Shown here in pieces: positions 6,239 through 8,094 of a stretch of 8,094 nucleotides of DNA. Both the position numbers and the translations under genes were made by a program. The notes beneath the pieces were generated by a model. The model made no database searches. It was not told the origin of the DNA and worked only from the letters and a program-made list of their open reading frames with translations. Origin of the DNA: Spirochaeta sp. (GTDB lineage Bacteria > Spirochaetota > Spirochaetia > DSM-27196 > Alkalispirochaetaceae); NCBI GenBank assembly GCA_027859055.1, contig JAQIBO010000349.1:1-8094 (forward strand), written 5' to 3'. Numbering within the stretch: position 1 is the stretch's first letter; the number at the start of each line of letters is the position of its first letter.

Positions 6239-7414
6239 CTATTTCAGGAACAGCTGTATCGGGTAATCGAACAGCGATTCGTTCCCCGTAGCGGTTACCC
6301 GGATCGTGGCGTCAACCTCGAAACCGACATCTTTGTACCAGATACCGGGGATCAGATGGAGCGCCATATCCTCCTGGATTACCGTTTTGTCCCCGGGGCG
6401 CAGGCTGATCGTCTGTTCACCCCAGTCGGGGGGATAGTTCACACCGATCGAGTAGCCCAGGCGGGATTCCTTCACGACTTTGGAATGGGCGATCGCCTTG
6501 CGCCACGTCTCTTCTACCTGCTCCGCAGTGACACCGGGTTTCACGAAGTCCAGCGTTTTGGCGAGACCGTCCATCACAACGTCCGCAGTTTCCTGCATCA
6601 GCGCCGGCGGGTTTTTCCCGAGGAAGATCGTCCGTGCGATCGGCGAGTGGTAATGGCGATAGACGCCCGCAAGTTCCAGGAGGACCGCTTCGTCTTTCTG
6701 GTACTTTTTTTCGGTCCAGGTGAGATGCGGTGTCGACGCCGCCTCGCCGGCCATCATCAGCGGAACGATCGACGGATAGTCACCGGCAAACTCGTCTGTT
6801 CCGGCGTATTGCGCGTAGGCGATCGCGGCTGCGGCGTCACACTCGCGGACACCGACGTCGATCGTGTCCACCGCGGTCTGCATGACCCGCTCGGCGATCT
6901 TGCCGGCGCGCTTGAGAAAGGTGATCTCCGCCTCGGACTTCACCACGCGCACCCAGTTGACCAGGGCGTTTGCGTCTTTGAAGGTAGCCTGGGGAAGTGA
7001 TTTTTCCAGTTCGACGTAATTGCGGTGGGTGAAATAGAACTGGTCCATCTCGACGCCGATCTTCTTTGACCCCCATCCCTTCTCCTTGATCACATCTGCC
7101 ACAAAGTGCATCGGGTGCTTCACCAGCGACTGCACGTAGTCGTCGGCGTATTCGCGGATATTATCCTCGGACAGATTGGTTGTCAGCCGGGCACCGTTGG
7201 CGTCCATGCCGCGACCAAGCCACATCGGCTCGTCCTGATCAAGAGATACCAGCACCACCTGATGGACGTAGAAACTCCATCCGTCATACCCGATCAGGTA
7301 GTTCATATTTGCGGGCTGGCTGATTACGAGAAGATCGATACCCTGCTTCTGCATCGCCTGTTTTGTCGCCTGTACCCGTTTTTTGTATTCCTGCTGTTCA
7401 AACACTGCCGGCAT
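6239..7414 (-). CDS. doeA: Ectoine hydrolase DoeA/EutD (M24 pita-bread family)
   Basis: This enzyme hydrolyses the ectoine ring to N-acetyl-L-2,4-diaminobutyrate, the first step of ectoine catabolism. At 391 residues it has the family's length (about 390-400). Residues 1-165 form the creatinase-like N-terminal domain and ~166-391 the pita-bread domain. Signature blocks typical of DoeA are YDGWSFYVHQ at 43-52, GRGMDANGAR at 67-76, GDYPSIVPL at 211-219, PHLTW at 229-233 and YPPDWGE at 327-333. The five metal ligands of true M24 aminopeptidases are not preserved: the two Asp positions read L248 and P258, the GHG histidine reads Y321, and the two Glu positions read I355 and D368. This fits the non-peptidase ectoine hydrolase, whose reported covalent-intermediate Glu probably corresponds to E247 (alignment by eye). 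The ATG at 7414 lies 12 nt after the iclR stop and has a Shine-Dalgarno. Xaa-Pro aminopeptidase is the likely automatic misannotation. Confidence 0.92.
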   Translation of the reverse strand: MPAVFEQQEYKKRVQATKQAMQKQGIDLLVISQPANMNYLIGYDGWSFYVHQVVLVSLDQDEPMWLGRGMDANGARLTTNLSEDNIREYADDYVQSLVKHPMHFVADVIKEKGWGSKKIGVEMDQFYFTHRNYVELEKSLPQATFKDANALVNWVRVVKSEAEITFLKRAGKIAERVMQTAVDTIDVGVRECDAAAAIAYAQYAGTDEFAGDYPSIVPLMMAGEAASTPHLTWTEKKYQKDEAVLLELAGVYRHYHSPIARTIFLGKNPPALMQETADVVMDGLAKTLDFVKPGVTAEQVEETWRKAIAHSKVVKESRLGYSIGVNYPPDWGEQTISLRPGDKTVIQEDMALHLIPGIWYKDVGFEVDATIRVTATGNESLFDYPIQLFLK

Positions 7415-7419
7415 CGTTG

Positions 7420-7426
7420 CCCCCTT
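7420..7426 (-). promoter_or_regulatory. Ribosome binding site of doeA
   Basis: AAGGGGG on the minus strand differs from AAGGAGG at one position and sits 5 nt (CAACG) before the ATG at 7414-7412. It fills most of the 12-nt gap after the iclR stop, which leaves no room for a separate doeA promoter. doeA is therefore co-transcribed with the regulator, at least from this junction. Confidence 0.75.
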
Positions 7427-8094
7427 TTACGAATCGGTAAGATTATCTTCACTCCGTCCCAGCTGCTGAGAGATGGAACGGGTTGTTTCCAAGAGAATGT
7501 CAACAAAGCTGTCGAGCTTTGCCGGTGTCGCCCGCAATGAGGGCCCCGAAATACTCAAATTGGCCACTACTTTGCCGCGGTAGTCAAAAATCGGCGCGGC
7601 GTAACTGTTGAGATCATCGCTGAATTCGTTGATCTCCGTCGCATAGCCGCGCTCCAGGACGGTGACGACCTCAGCTTCGATCGCACCGATATCTGTGAGG
7701 GTATGGACGGTGCGTTGCTCGAACTCGAGATCTTCAAGGGTGCGTGCGCGTTGGTCGGCGCTCATATGGGCGAGAAAGTTCTTGCCCGAGGCGCAGGTGA
7801 AAATCGGATAGGTATAGGTGACGTCGGGATTGAGCGAGAGGGGGTTGTTGCTCTTTGCCTCTTCAATCGCAATAACCATCGCCCCGTACAACACAGTCAA
7901 ATAGACGTTCTCATTGGCGGCCTCGGCTATGCGCACCATCAGCGGCTTGGCGATCTCCCGGAGATCCTGGCTGAGCGGTACGCGACTGCCCAGTTGAAAG
8001 ACCTTGAACGTCAGGCGATAGCCGCGGTTGGCATCTTTTGTGACGTAGCCGATTTCCATCAGCGTCGTAAGAAGGCGGTGGACGTTTGTCCGGG
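7427..8094 (-). CDS. IclR-family transcriptional regulator, 5'-truncated by window edge
   Basis: This is an IclR-type DNA-binding regulator. The frame is open to the window edge: codons upstream of the Met at 8059 read R-T-N-V-H-R-L-L-T-T-L, the recognition helix of the winged helix-turn-helix. The Met is therefore internal, and probably 20-40 N-terminal residues lie outside. From the internal Met, EIGYVTKDANRGYRLT forms the end of the wing region. The remainder is the effector-binding domain, with the signature GYATEINEFSDDLNSYAAPIFD followed by GKVVANLSISGPS near the C-terminus. A Cys in the FTCASGKNFLA stretch lies at the usual edge of the ligand pocket. It stops with TAA 12 nt before doeA and leads the operon, so it most likely controls doeA-eutB-eutC. 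An ectoine-derived inducer is inferred from context only. Its promoter and operator lie outside the window. Confidence 0.9.
   Translation of the reverse strand, partial: RTNVHRLLTTLMEIGYVTKDANRGYRLTFKVFQLGSRVPLSQDLREIAKPLMVRIAEAANENVYLTVLYGAMVIAIEEAKSNNPLSLNPDVTYTYPIFTCASGKNFLAHMSADQRARTLEDLEFEQRTVHTLTDIGAIEAEVVTVLERGYATEINEFSDDLNSYAAPIFDYRGKVVANLSISGPSLRATPAKLDSFVDILLETTRSISQQLGRSEDNLTDS

Noticed and set aside
6356..7000. 214-codon open frame on the plus strand within doeA
   Set aside because: It is antisense to strongly recognisable DoeA sequence, is rich in Arg/His/Gly as shadow frames are, and has no convincing ribosome binding site.
1..8094. tRNA or rRNA genes, CRISPR arrays, insertion sequences, attachment sites
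   Set aside because: I saw no cloverleaf-like segments, spaced direct repeats, transposase motifs or terminal inverted repeats; the window is filled by the listed genes.

Overview
This window is ordinary bacterial chromosome, densely coded and of moderately high GC. It carries the end of a TRAP-type transporter locus, a large tandem-receiver/PEP-synthase-like fusion gene, and, on the opposite strand, a compact catabolic operon that I read as (hydroxy)ectoine degradation. The organism cannot be fixed from the sequence. The mix of TRAP permease, IclR regulator, ectoine catabolism and a receiver/pyruvate-phosphate-dikinase-like fusion would suit a marine or halophilic Gram-negative, for instance a spirochaete or proteobacterium. 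That is a weak inference.

Left part (1-1241, + strand): the C-terminal ~370 residues of a TRAP large permease (DctM family), cut by the window edge. It is followed by a GC-rich spacer and a clear rho-independent terminator at 1213-1241. Middle (1308-4262, + strand): a monocistronic 984-residue protein. It has a degenerate receiver domain, then a receiver that keeps all its phosphorylation residues, then the ATP-grasp (nucleotide-binding) domain of the PEP synthase/PPDK family. The phospho-histidine and PEP/pyruvate TIM-barrel domains of those enzymes are missing and are replaced by a C-terminal domain of about 190 residues.

Right part (8094-4239, - strand): a tight operon, in transcription order iclR-type regulator (5' end outside the window), ectoine hydrolase doeA/eutD, a PLP-dependent dehydratase-like eutB, and an ornithine-cyclodeaminase-like eutC. 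Gaps are 12 and 4 nt, and the last junction overlaps by 20 nt. DoeA opens the ectoine ring. EutB and EutC are the paired enzymes proposed to convert hydroxyectoine to ectoine. The TRAP permease would be a natural uptake partner, but it sits in a separate, convergently oriented unit. eutA, doeB/eutE, doeC, doeD and an EnuR-type regulator are not in the window.

The points most worth a second look are: (i) an in-frame TAA that splits eutB at codon 220 while the same frame stays open and family-like for another 122 codons; (ii) the receiver-receiver-ATP-grasp fusion, which looks like a signal-controlled phosphotransferase rather than a metabolic PEP synthase; (iii) an IclR regulator leading an ectoine-degradation operon, where the described regulators are EnuR (MocR/GntR) and AsnC/Lrp types; and (iv) the 24-nt tail-to-tail overlap between the fusion gene and eutC.
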